DNA from: DATGMP01 sp035293565
GTDB lineage: Bacteria; Pseudomonadota; Alphaproteobacteria; BOG-932; Roseiterribacteraceae
Assembly (NCBI GenBank): GCA_035293565.1
Contig: DATGMP010000062.1
Location: 1-64,000, forward strand
Direction of reading: 5' to 3'
DNA: 64,000 bases
Shown: one piece after another, positions 26,769-35,796 of the stretch
Position numbering within the stretch: position 1 is the stretch's first letter
How the letters are laid out: every line of letters begins with the position of its first letter
Position numbers and translations under genes: made by a program
The notes under the pieces: generated by a model
Told to the model about the DNA's origin: nothing
Databases searched by the model: none
The model's input: only the letters and a program-made list of their open reading frames with translations

Positions 26769-27605
26769 CTATTGGCCGACCATCGCCTTCCTGACGAATT
26801 CCTTGGCATGGATCGCGGTCGGGACCGCGACGCCGACACTATCGCCCAGGCTGATCGCCAGCTCCAGATCCTTCTCGCCGATCCGTCCCTGACTATCCAT
26901 GAAAGCGGCGCGGTCCGCGGGCGAGCCGGTGAATCGGCGAGGCCCGTCGACGAAGGCCGCCTCCATGGTCGGCGTCAGATTGCCGTTGCGCTTCATGACC
27001 TGCGCGAGTTTGTCGAGCGGCACGCCTCCGGCCATGGCGAGGGTGAAGGCCTGGCGGCCGACAAGAAGCTCCACCCAGGCAACGAGGTTGTTGCTGATCT
27101 TGAGGACCATCGCCGAGCCCAGCGGGCCGACATGGACGACGTCGGTCGAGTAGACTTCCAGAATCGGTCGGACGCGCTCGGTCACCGCTTCGGCGCCTCC
27201 GGTCATCGTGAAAACGAATTGCCCGCCGCTCTGCATCACCGTGCGCGTCACCGGCGCGTCGATCAACGTCACGCCGCGGCGCGCAGCTTTCCCAGCGAGA
27301 TCCACGATCGTCTCCGGCTTGACCGTGCTGTGGACGAGCACGATCGAACCCTTGATCATGCTGTCGAGCAGGCGCCCGGCGCCCTCCAGCACATCACGCA
27401 CTTGCTGGTCGTCGCGCACGCAGATGCTGATGACGTCCCGGTCACGCCCGAGCTCGGCAAGGGATCCTGCGATCTTCGCCTTGCCCTCGAACGCGGCCAA
27501 GGCCGTGGCCGACACATCATAGACCATGAAATCGAAAGGCGATTTGGCGAGCAGCCTCGCTTGATCCCCGCCCATGCTGCCCAGTCCCACATAACCGACG
27601 CGCAT
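26769..27605 (-). CDS. 3-hydroxyisobutyrate dehydrogenase-family NAD(P) oxidoreductase
   Basis: A 278-residue beta-hydroxyacid dehydrogenase. GLGSMGG at residues 7-13 is the cofactor loop, VHSTVKPET and DAPVTRTVMQSGG form the substrate-binding strand, and the catalytic lysine is in VLKISNNLVAWVE. The conserved glycine-rich loop usually reads DAPVSGG, so DAPVTRT is a variant. Family members oxidise 3-hydroxyisobutyrate, tartronate semialdehyde and similar compounds. ATG 27605 has GGGAGA upstream; the longer frame to 27668 lacks a site. It precedes the CMD-fold gene. Confidence 0.87.
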   Translation of the reverse strand: MRVGYVGLGSMGGDQARLLAKSPFDFMVYDVSATALAAFEGKAKIAGSLAELGRDRDVISICVRDDQQVRDVLEGAGRLLDSMIKGSIVLVHSTVKPETIVDLAGKAARRGVTLIDAPVTRTVMQSGGQFVFTMTGGAEAVTERVRPILEVYSTDVVHVGPLGSAMVLKISNNLVAWVELLVGRQAFTLAMAGGVPLDKLAQVMKRNGNLTPTMEAAFVDGPRRFTGSPADRAAFMDSQGRIGEKDLELAISLGDSVGVAVPTAIHAKEFVRKAMVGQ

Positions 27606-27848
27606 TACTGTCTCCCGCTCGACGTTGGACGAAATTCGTCCGTTGCCCATCCCCCGTGTTTGAATCATGAAAGCATAAAAGCATTACGATGGAAATGTTT
27701 TTGGAAAATCGAGCTATTTTGCTAAATTTCTAACCGTCGGCAACAACTTGTCCGCGTAAAATAGTAAACGCGACAACCACAATCTTCACCTGAAATTAAT
27801 TGAAACCGCCGCATTGGTTGCAACCAGCGTGCGCCCTGGGGGCTAGCT

Positions 27849-28313
27849 TTGGAACTCGACCTATCAGGTCTTCTGGTGGCCGTGATCGACGATAACCGCA
27901 CGATGCGGCACATCGTCGGCACGATCCTGCGCAAATGCAATGTCGGCTGTGTCGTCGAAGCCGAGAACGGCGCGGAGGCGCTCGAACAATTCGAGCTCGT
28001 TCAACCCGACGTCATCTTCTGCGACTGGGTAATGAAACCGATCTCCGGGATCGAGTTCCTGCACAAGGTGCGCGCGGGCGAAGCCAAGATCGACAGCAAT
28101 ACGCCCGTCATCATGATGACGAGTCAGGTCGAGGCGGGCCAAGTGCTCGAAGCAAAGCGGGCCGGCGTCTCCGGCTATCTCGCCAAGCCAGTCACCGTCG
28201 GCGGCATCATGGCGCGGCTCTTGGCGGTTCTCGGACCCGAAGTAGGAGCGGCCAAGCCTCAGAAATTCGCGGCCACCGTGCCGCACCTGTCGAGAGTCCG
28301 TAGCTCGGCTTGA
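27849..28313 (+). CDS. Single-domain response regulator (CheY-like)
   Basis: A 154-residue protein that is a receiver domain plus a short tail. Acidic residues D14-D15, phospho-acceptor D59 (VIFCDWVMKP), T91 and K113 (YLAKPV) are all present, so it should be phosphorylated. There is no output domain, so it must act by protein contact, like CheY or a phosphorelay intermediate. The start is a TTG at 27849, and no strong Shine-Dalgarno is seen. No kinase gene is adjacent; the nearest hybrid kinases are about 3 kb away. An AT-rich region of about 240 bases lies upstream. Confidence 0.82.
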   Translation: MELDLSGLLVAVIDDNRTMRHIVGTILRKCNVGCVVEAENGAEALEQFELVQPDVIFCDWVMKPISGIEFLHKVRAGEAKIDSNTPVIMMTSQVEAGQVLEAKRAGVSGYLAKPVTVGGIMARLLAVLGPEVGAAKPQKFAATVPHLSRVRSSA

Positions 28314-28478
28314 GCGTCCGTCCCGATCCGGACGAATTTTCAAAATAGCGCATCCAATCGATGCTGCCAGGGTATACATGAGTGTATTCCGTTGGCCTCG
28401 ACTCTGCGATATCGTCCAATTCACCCATGAGGAACCATACGCCGCCGGGCAGCCAGGCGCGGAAAACGGGGGGACGAA

Positions 28479-30590
28479 ATGCAATCCAAATGGATTCTGG
28501 GCGCGCTGGCGTCAGCTTCCTTGATAATGACGGCCGGTCTCGCATGGAGATCGGGGCATGCTGCGGGGAACGACATCGAAATCGTCGACGATGATATCGG
28601 CGGCGTGGTCACCAGCGCCAAAGGTCCGGAGGCAGGTGTCTGGGTGATCGCGGAAACCGCCGATCTTCCCACTAAGTACGCCAAGATGGTCGTCACCGAC
28701 GACAACGGGCGCTATGTCATCCCGGATCTGCCTAAGGCGAATTACAAGGTCTGGGTGCGTGGCTATGGGCTCGTCGACTCGGCTCATGTCGATGCGGCGC
28801 CCGGCAAGCGGCTCGACCTCGCTGCCGCCGTCGCACCCGATCCGAAAGCGGCTGCCGAGTACTATCCGGCAAGCTACTGGTATGCATTGCTGCAGCCGCC
28901 GGCCGACAGCGACTTCCCGGGCACGGGTCCCAAGGGCAACGGGATCAACGTCCAGTTCAAGACTCAGCAATACTGGTTCGCCAACATGAAGGAGAATTGC
29001 TCCTTCTGCCATCAGGTCGGCGATAAGGCGACCCGCTCCTTCGCCGACAACAGCATCGAAGCCTGGGGCGAGCGGGTTACGAAGAACCCGATGATGAACG
29101 CGCATATGGCGCGCTTCGGCCGTCAGCGCGGACTCAAGATGTTCGCGGACTGGTCGGCCCGTATCGCCGGCGGCGAGATTCCACCGGTGCCGCCGTCACG
29201 CCCGGAGGGCATCGAACGCAATGTCGTCGTGACGGTGCGTGACTGGGCGGGCGGGCGATCGGTTCATGACCAGATTACCACCGACCGGCGCAATCCCACC
29301 GTCAACGCGGGCGGTCCGTCCTACGGCGTATCGACGGGCGGCGGAACGATCGAGATTATCGACCCCAAGACAAACATGGTCTCAACCGTCAACATTCCGG
29401 GCTATCCGGATCCGAGCTCAAAGGTCACGTCCGGACCGCACACCGACATGATGGATCAGAAGGGCCGCGTCTGGATCGCGACGATCAACCGCTCGGGCAA
29501 GAATCCCGACTATTGCAAGAACGGCGACACGCCCTACTCGAAGCTCGCGCCGCGGGCGGAAGAGAACGGCAAGCTCATCGAGATGTATGATCCGGCGACC
29601 GGCAAGGTCGAAAACATTCCCATCTGCGCTTCGACCGATCATCTGAATTTCGGCCGGGACAAGGACAACACGCTCTTCTTCTCGGGCGAGTTCGACGCGC
29701 TCGGCTGGTTCGACACCAAGGTATGGGACGAGACTCACGATCCGAAGAAGGCCGAGGGCTGGTGCCCGATGGTTGTCGACACAACGAATGCCGGCAAGAT
29801 CACCGGCCATATGGCGGATTGGAATGTGTTCGGCGGCGATCCGGGCTCGCCGAATTATTTCGAGCAGTACAAGACGCCGGATCCCAAGAAACAGACGCTC
29901 GTCACCGGTTTCATCTACGGCATCGGGGTCGGACCCAAGGATGGAATCGTCTGGGGCGCCAACTATCTGCCCTATGTCCCCGGCGGGCTCGTCCGAATGG
30001 ATCGCGGCAGCCATCCGCCCGAGACCTGCAAGATCGAGTTCTATCAGCCGCCGCTGATCAAAGGCCGGTATCTCGCCTTCAACCCGCGGGGCGTGGACGT
30101 CGACTCACAAGGCGTCGCTTGGGCCGCTTTTGCATCCGGCCAGATCGGCGCTTTCGATCGCCGCAAATGCAAGGGCAAGCTGACCGGTCCGGACGCGATC
30201 GGGCAACAATGTCCCGAGGGCTGGAGCATCTATTATCCGCCGAGCCCCAAAGTCGCGGGCACCGACCTCGGCTCCGACCATATCTATGCCACCTGGATCG
30301 ACACGGAGAATGTCATGGGGCTGGGCAAGGATACGCCCTTCTTCCCGGGCACCAACTCGGACTCGATCCTCGCCTTCCTGCCGAAGACGAAGAAATGGGT
30401 CGTACTGCGCGTGCCGTATCCGATGGGCTTCTACACCCGCGGCGTCGACGCGCGCATCGACGATCCCAAGGCAGGCTGGAAGGGCCGCACCATGTGGGCC
30501 TCCTACAGCGAGGCGATGAACCACCAGGAGGGCAACCTCTCGAGCCACATCGCCACATTTCAGATCAGGCCGAACCCGCTGGCGCACTGA
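28479..30590 (+). CDS. Exported multidomain haem-c protein with carboxypeptidase-regulatory-like domain and beta-propeller-like region
   Basis: A 703-residue exported protein. The signal peptide covers about residues 1-29, ending RSGHAAG. A carboxypeptidase-regulatory-like beta sandwich follows (about 40-118: GGVVTSAKGPEAGVWVIAET and DDNGRYVIPDLPKANYKVWVRGYG). A single haem-c site is at C174-x2-C177-H178. The rest, about residues 200-690, looks like a streptogramin-lyase or SMP30-type propeller, with repeated MDQKGRVWIATIN and DSQGVAWAAFASG blades. Such proteins are frequent in sphingomonads and acidobacteria, but the reaction is unknown. It probably binds haem in the periplasm and may oxidise or lyse a substrate. 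It ends about 70 bases before the end of the opposing hybrid-kinase gene. Confidence 0.75.
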   Translation: MQSKWILGALASASLIMTAGLAWRSGHAAGNDIEIVDDDIGGVVTSAKGPEAGVWVIAETADLPTKYAKMVVTDDNGRYVIPDLPKANYKVWVRGYGLVDSAHVDAAPGKRLDLAAAVAPDPKAAAEYYPASYWYALLQPPADSDFPGTGPKGNGINVQFKTQQYWFANMKENCSFCHQVGDKATRSFADNSIEAWGERVTKNPMMNAHMARFGRQRGLKMFADWSARIAGGEIPPVPPSRPEGIERNVVVTVRDWAGGRSVHDQITTDRRNPTVNAGGPSYGVSTGGGTIEIIDPKTNMVSTVNIPGYPDPSSKVTSGPHTDMMDQKGRVWIATINRSGKNPDYCKNGDTPYSKLAPRAEENGKLIEMYDPATGKVENIPICASTDHLNFGRDKDNTLFFSGEFDALGWFDTKVWDETHDPKKAEGWCPMVVDTTNAGKITGHMADWNVFGGDPGSPNYFEQYKTPDPKKQTLVTGFIYGIGVGPKDGIVWGANYLPYVPGGLVRMDRGSHPPETCKIEFYQPPLIKGRYLAFNPRGVDVDSQGVAWAAFASGQIGAFDRRKCKGKLTGPDAIGQQCPEGWSIYYPPSPKVAGTDLGSDHIYATWIDTENVMGLGKDTPFFPGTNSDSILAFLPKTKKWVVLRVPYPMGFYTRGVDARIDDPKAGWKGRTMWASYSEAMNHQEGNLSSHIATFQIRPNPLAH

Positions 30591-30663
30591 TCCGGCGCAT
30601 CCGAGCGCTGCAGGCCCGCGGAAACCTGCAAGATCGTTGGACAGGGTATCTTCCTCGCGTGGG

Positions 30664-32310
30664 TCACCGGGAGGGTCTTGGAGGTCTCGCCTTAGCTAAG
30701 ATCGTCGCGAGTTCCACCGGACGAAACGGCTTGCGCAGCACTGGGTAGCCCTGCTCTTCGATCCGCCGATCCATGTCGCCGGCGTACCCGGTGATGATGA
30801 CGACCGGCAGATCGGGTCGTTGACGCCGCGCCTCGACCGCAAGCTCGGCGCCATTCATGCCGGGCATGAGGAGGTCCACCACGAGGACGTCGAGGTGGTC
30901 CCCTCGACCGAGAATGGTGAGCGCAGCCGCAGCGCTCCCGACATCGGTTACTTCGTGACCGTCCTCGCGCAGGGCGGCGGCGATCGCAGTGCGCACGAGA
31001 GCCTCGTCGTCGACGAACAATACTCTGATCGGGCTGTGGTCTGCGCCGTCGCTCCGTGAGGCCAACTCCGTCGGCTCCGCAGCCCCGGCGGGCGCACGCC
31101 GTAAGATCAGGCTGACGGTAGCGCCCTCGCCTGGCTTGCTCACGATTCGCGCGGCGCCGCCCAACTGCCTGACGAGACCGTAAACCATCGATAGGCCGAG
31201 CCCCGTGCCCTTTCCGATTTCCTTGGTCGTGAAAAAGGGCTCAAACGCGCGAGCCTTGACGTCTTCGCTCATGCCGCTGCCCGTATCCCTCACGCTGAGG
31301 CTGACGCAATCGCCGGCTTCGGCGTCGATATTCTCCGGACGGTCCGGGTCATCGGCGCCGAGATTGGCCGTTTCTATCGTCAGCCTGCCGCCCGCGGGCA
31401 TCGCGTCGCGCGCATTTAGGACCAGGTTCATCAAAGCGAGCTCGATTTGCCTTGAGTCGGCCAGTGCCGGCCAGAGATCGGGGGTCAATGACAGCTCGAC
31501 CCCGATCGCCGGCGTGACGCTGCTCGCCAGCATGTCCTTGATTCCGAGAATCAGCTCGTTGACGTCGACCGCGCGGATGCTGAGAGCCTGCCGCCGCCCG
31601 AAGGCGAGCAGCTGCGACGTGATGCGCGCGCCGCGCTCGCCGGCCATGACGGCGTTCCGCACCAGCCGGCTGGCTTCCTCTCCAATGTCCTTGTCCAGCG
31701 CCAGTTCGAGATTGCCCAACAGCGCGGTAAGCAGGTTATTGAAGTCGTGCGCTACGCCGCCCGTGAGCTGGCCGATCGCCTCCATCTTTCGGCTTTCGAG
31801 CAGCGCCTGCTCAGCCTTCAGGCGTTCGGCAGTTTCAGCTTCGAGATCGCGCAGGGCGGCTTCGAGTTCCACCGTGCGCTGGCGTAGGCTGCACTCCAAA
31901 GCCGCGTTGTCGATTCGAAGGCGCCGTATCGTCAGCGCCCGTTCGAGAACCGGCAGAATGGCGCTCAGCTTGAAGGGCTTGAGAATAAAGTCGATCGCGC
32001 CGCTCTTCATCGCCTCGACCGCCGTCTCGACCGTGCCTTCGCCGGTCATGATGATGCCGACGAGATCGGGATCGATCCGTTGCGCCGCGCGGAGCAGATC
32101 GATTCCGTCCAATTCCGGCATCATCAGGTCCGCAAGCAGCAGCTCGTATTTTCCGGGACCGAGCGCATCCAGCGCGACCGGCCCGGATGTGAAACCTTCG
32201 GTTTCGTATCCCTTGCCGCGGAGCGTGTCGCACAGGGCGCGCGCGTTCGCCCCCTCGTCGTCGACGATCAGGATACGCGGTTTCGGCGACTCGGACATCT
32301 TCTCAGGCAT
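30664..32310 (-). CDS. Receiver-kinase-receiver hybrid histidine kinase, soluble
   Basis: A 548-residue cytoplasmic protein in three parts. An N-terminal receiver (about 12-128) has LLLADLMMPE and FILKPF. A HisKA domain has GGVAHDFNNLL near residue 188 and is followed by a HATPase domain (EIGKGTGLGLSMVYGL). A C-terminal receiver has VLVVDLLMPG and VLRKPF. No membrane segment is present. It overlaps the upstream transmembrane hybrid kinase gene by 8 bases and is probably its phosphorelay partner (inference). The downstream end faces the haem-c gene. ATG 32310 and ATG 32298 are both possible starts. Confidence 0.9.
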   Translation of the reverse strand: MPEKMSESPKPRILIVDDEGANARALCDTLRGKGYETEGFTSGPVALDALGPGKYELLLADLMMPELDGIDLLRAAQRIDPDLVGIIMTGEGTVETAVEAMKSGAIDFILKPFKLSAILPVLERALTIRRLRIDNAALECSLRQRTVELEAALRDLEAETAERLKAEQALLESRKMEAIGQLTGGVAHDFNNLLTALLGNLELALDKDIGEEASRLVRNAVMAGERGARITSQLLAFGRRQALSIRAVDVNELILGIKDMLASSVTPAIGVELSLTPDLWPALADSRQIELALMNLVLNARDAMPAGGRLTIETANLGADDPDRPENIDAEAGDCVSLSVRDTGSGMSEDVKARAFEPFFTTKEIGKGTGLGLSMVYGLVRQLGGAARIVSKPGEGATVSLILRRAPAGAAEPTELASRSDGADHSPIRVLFVDDEALVRTAIAAALREDGHEVTDVGSAAAALTILGRGDHLDVLVVDLLMPGMNGAELAVEARRQRPDLPVVIITGYAGDMDRRIEEQGYPVLRKPFRPVELATILAKARPPRPSR

Positions 32311-35300
32311 CCGAGCGAGCTCGCGCCGACGGCGGGCAAAGCTGCGCCAAGCTCTGGCGAATATCCCGGAGCCTCGGCGGCTTGCTTAGCATCTGATCCA
32401 CGTGCGGCGGCACTTCCGCATCCGCCAGGAGCCCGTGGCCCCATCCCGTAAGGAGGATCACGGGCGTCGACGGCGACATCGCCTTTACTTCGGCCGCGAC
32501 CCTCCGCCCGTCGACGTAAGGCATGCCCAGGTCGGTGATCACAGCTGCGAAGCTCTCGCCGCGGTCGCACGCGCCCCGAAACGCGCCGATGCCTGCTTGG
32601 CCGTCATTCGCGACCGTCACGAGGTGGCCGTCCGCCTCGAGAGCATCCCGCAGAGCCTTCAGCAGCGCCGGATCGTCGTCGACCAGGAGAAGCTTCAGCC
32701 GGTCCGTCGGCGCGGAACGCGGCTCCACGCGCCCCGCCGCCGAAGCGGCGGCGGCCGGGAAACCGAGCCTGACGGCGGTCCCCTTACCCTGCGCGGAGTT
32801 GATCTCCATGTCGGCGCCATGACGCTGCGCCACGCCATAGACCATCGCCAAGCCGAGACCGGTGCCGCGCTCGCCTTTGGTCGTGAAGAAGGGCTCGAGG
32901 CAGCGGCCCCTCGTCTCCGGATCCATGCCGACGCCGGTGTCCTCGACTTCGATCTCGACCGTCGGCCTCCCGCCGCCGTTTCCCGGAGTCCCGTTCTGCG
33001 TGCGCAAGGTCAGGACGCCGCCATCGGGCATGGCGTCCACGGCGTTCAGGACGAGGTTGATCAGCGCCTCCCGCACTTCGCTCTCGACGCCCATGATCGC
33101 GGGAAGCTCCCGACCGAGGTCCGTGCGGACATCGATCACGGTACCCTTCTGCATGACCATGTCGCTCCAGCGCGCTTTCGTAAGATCTATCACCTGACGG
33201 ACGATTTCGTTCGCGCTCACCGGCGCCAAGATCAATTGCGGCTCGCGCTGCCGATAAAACTCCTTCATCCGCGCGATCGTGTGAGCGATGTCCTCGACCG
33301 ACCGCTGGATGGTTTCGAGATAGCTCCGCGCCGTCGGGCTCAGGCCCGTCTCGGTTTCCAACAGCGACTCTGTGTAGAGAGCGACCGGCGACAGAGCATT
33401 GTTGATGTCATGGGCGATGCCGCTGGCCATCTGCCCGAGCGCGCGCAGCCGCTCCTGCTGCATGATTGTCTGCTGAGATTGGCGCAGATCGTCATAAGCC
33501 GCCTGAAGCGCGCCATGGAGCTGCGCTTGATGGACCGCGAGAGCCGCGTGCTCGCTGAGCTGCCGCAGGAACTCGCATTCGCCGCTGACGAACCCATCGG
33601 CCGCGAACCGGGCCACGACGAGAACCCCGAACACCTTGCTTTCCACCTGCAGCGGCGCCGCCACCAATGAGCGCAACCGACCGCGGCTCAGCCGCTGCGG
33701 AAAAGGAGATTCGATCTTCGCGATGTCCGGCTCATAGACAAGCTGTCCCCGAACGCAGCGCGACAATCCGTTCTCGTCGATATCGATGCGCGCCCGTTCA
33801 GGCATCGCCAACTCGAGCGCAAGCGCATGGCTTTTGACGCCCACCGCCGCGATCGTGAGCGCCTTGTCCAAGCCGTCATAGAGGCAAAGGCAAGCGAAAT
33901 CCGCCGGGAGCTGGTCCTCTATGCTCCGCACGACGACCTGAAAGATGCTTTGAACGTCCTGGCGTTGACCGATTGCGCGCGTGACCTGGTCAAGCAGCCC
34001 CAAGCGCTCGAGCTGCGTCTTCAGCTTCGCTTCGGCAAGCTTGCGTTCGGCGATGTCGCGCACGAAGCCGGCGAACGCCATGCCGCCGCCCGCGCCTATC
34101 GGCGTGATCGCGAGCTCGACCGGAAACTCGCGCCCGTCGCGATGCAGGGCGACCAACTCGACGCGCCTGTTCAGGACCCTCGCTTCGCCAGTCGCAAGAT
34201 ACCGAGCCAAACCTTGTCGATGCGGACCCCGATAGCGTTCCGGAATGATGGTCGTTTCGACGGACCTGCCAAGGGCCTCCCCGCGCGTCCAGCCGAAGAT
34301 CGTTTCCGCCTGCGGATTCCACCCGGTGATCACGCCGGCGCCGTCCATGGTCACCACTGCGTCAAGCGCAGTTTCGACGATGAGGCGCGTGCGCTCCTCG
34401 CTCGCCGTCAGCGCGTTCTGAGCGCGCATGCGCTCGGTTATGTCGGTCGAGATTCCGAATACGGCATAGGGCGCGCCGGCATCGTCGCGAAGCGGCGACT
34501 TCACGGAGATGTAGGAATGAGGACCATCGTCATGCGGCGCGATCTCCTCCTCTGTGAGCGTCCCGTCGGCCTGCGCCACGCGCTCGTCCACGGCGCGAAA
34601 GGCATCGGCGGCTTCCCTCGGAAACACGTCGTAATCCGTCTTTCCGATCATCGCGCCGCGATCGACGTGGAAGATCTCTTCATAACGACGATTGACCATG
34701 AGGTAGCGGCCGGCGAGATCCTTGACGTACATGACGGCCGGCGTGTTGTCGACGACGGCCTCCAGCAGCCGCTGGCTCTGCCGCCGCTCGAGGTCTCGTC
34801 GCGTGAGCCAGCGAGCGATCGCGACCGTGAGAGCCGCCAAGCTCACGGACATGGCGACCGCCAGAATCGCAAAGCCGAAGGGGGCGTCAAGCGCGCCCGT
34901 TCGGTAGGCGAGGACCGCCGCTCCAGCCAATAGGAGAGGCGCGGCCAGCACGACCGGAAGTAGACGGCGAGCGGCACTTCCGCCGCTGTCGTTCGCGATT
35001 ATGGCGGCGACCCAGCTGTCGCCGGGCCTCGCAAGGAGCGCGGAGACGAAGAGAAGCGCGAACGACAAGGCGGTCGGCAGGGACATCGCCGAGAACGGAA
35101 GGACCTTGTAGAGGGCTTGAACGCCGTAGGCGTAGCCGACGAGATCGAGGCCGGTGACCACGAGGCCGACGGCGATCAGCGCACCATAGGCGCGTCCGGC
35201 CCGCCTACCGGCCGGCAACAGCAGGGCGCCGGCCGCCATGAGCAGATTGAATGCCGTCGCGGGCGAAACGCGTCCGAGCGAAGGGCCGAAAAGATAACCG

Positions 35301-35635
35301 CTCTTCGACGACTCTGGGGCGCCTCGAAGCCCTCCTGCGACGGCGAAGTCGCCCAAGGCGTACACGGCCGCCGCCGTGACGAGCGATGCCGCCGCAATGC
35401 GAAATAGGTTCGTTCGCCGCCTCCGGTCCGCCGCGAAGCCGAGTTGAAGCGCCGAGGCTCCGCACAAAAGGAACGAGAGCGCGGTCGGGAGGGACATGCG
35501 CGCCCACCCCGGCGCGACGCTGGTCAAGGCCGGCAGATCGAAGATCCAACCGACGATCGCCGTGACGCATATCGCAGACATGAGAAGGGCTGCGGCGTGT
35601 CCGACTTTCCTTAAGATCGCGGTTCGTTCCGCCAT
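32303..35635 (-). CDS. Membrane PAS-PAS-GAF hybrid histidine kinase with receiver
   Basis: A 1,110-residue sensor. The first 270 residues hold about seven or eight hydrophobic helices. Two PAS domains follow (about 290-405 and 415-535: VVDNTPAVMYVKDLAG and VETALDAVVTMDGAG), then a GAF-like domain (about 555-700). The HisKA domain has MASGIAHDINNALSPV with its phospho-histidine. HATPase motifs are LINLVLNAVDAMPDGG and GERGTGLGLAMVYG, and the receiver has VITDLGMPY with its phospho-Asp. ATG 35635 is chosen for GGTGGG nearby; a GTG at 35647 is an alternative. The gene ends inside the next hybrid kinase (8-base overlap). The signal is unknown. Confidence 0.9.
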   Translation of the reverse strand: MAERTAILRKVGHAAALLMSAICVTAIVGWIFDLPALTSVAPGWARMSLPTALSFLLCGASALQLGFAADRRRRTNLFRIAAASLVTAAAVYALGDFAVAGGLRGAPESSKSGYLFGPSLGRVSPATAFNLLMAAGALLLPAGRRAGRAYGALIAVGLVVTGLDLVGYAYGVQALYKVLPFSAMSLPTALSFALLFVSALLARPGDSWVAAIIANDSGGSAARRLLPVVLAAPLLLAGAAVLAYRTGALDAPFGFAILAVAMSVSLAALTVAIARWLTRRDLERRQSQRLLEAVVDNTPAVMYVKDLAGRYLMVNRRYEEIFHVDRGAMIGKTDYDVFPREAADAFRAVDERVAQADGTLTEEEIAPHDDGPHSYISVKSPLRDDAGAPYAVFGISTDITERMRAQNALTASEERTRLIVETALDAVVTMDGAGVITGWNPQAETIFGWTRGEALGRSVETTIIPERYRGPHRQGLARYLATGEARVLNRRVELVALHRDGREFPVELAITPIGAGGGMAFAGFVRDIAERKLAEAKLKTQLERLGLLDQVTRAIGQRQDVQSIFQVVVRSIEDQLPADFACLCLYDGLDKALTIAAVGVKSHALALELAMPERARIDIDENGLSRCVRGQLVYEPDIAKIESPFPQRLSRGRLRSLVAAPLQVESKVFGVLVVARFAADGFVSGECEFLRQLSEHAALAVHQAQLHGALQAAYDDLRQSQQTIMQQERLRALGQMASGIAHDINNALSPVALYTESLLETETGLSPTARSYLETIQRSVEDIAHTIARMKEFYRQREPQLILAPVSANEIVRQVIDLTKARWSDMVMQKGTVIDVRTDLGRELPAIMGVESEVREALINLVLNAVDAMPDGGVLTLRTQNGTPGNGGGRPTVEIEVEDTGVGMDPETRGRCLEPFFTTKGERGTGLGLAMVYGVAQRHGADMEINSAQGKGTAVRLGFPAAAASAAGRVEPRSAPTDRLKLLLVDDDPALLKALRDALEADGHLVTVANDGQAGIGAFRGACDRGESFAAVITDLGMPYVDGRRVAAEVKAMSPSTPVILLTGWGHGLLADAEVPPHVDQMLSKPPRLRDIRQSLAQLCPPSARARSDA

Positions 35636-35796
35636 GCGATCGCCCACCCCCGATTCCGATCGGCTTCAGCCCCGACCGACTATACACTTTTTCGTGGCAT
35701 GCCTGGGATTTTGAACAACCGGATGCCGGCCGTCGGCGAATGGACGACTATGGGTGCTACGGAAGAACTATCCCGGCCTGGGATGCCGGCGGCCGA

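Noticed and set aside
31205..32389. 394-codon open frame on the plus strand
   Set aside because: Ser/Arg-rich antisense to the hybrid kinase gene; typical shadow.
33827..34933. 368-codon open frame on the plus strand
   Set aside because: Antisense to the membrane hybrid kinase; no signature.
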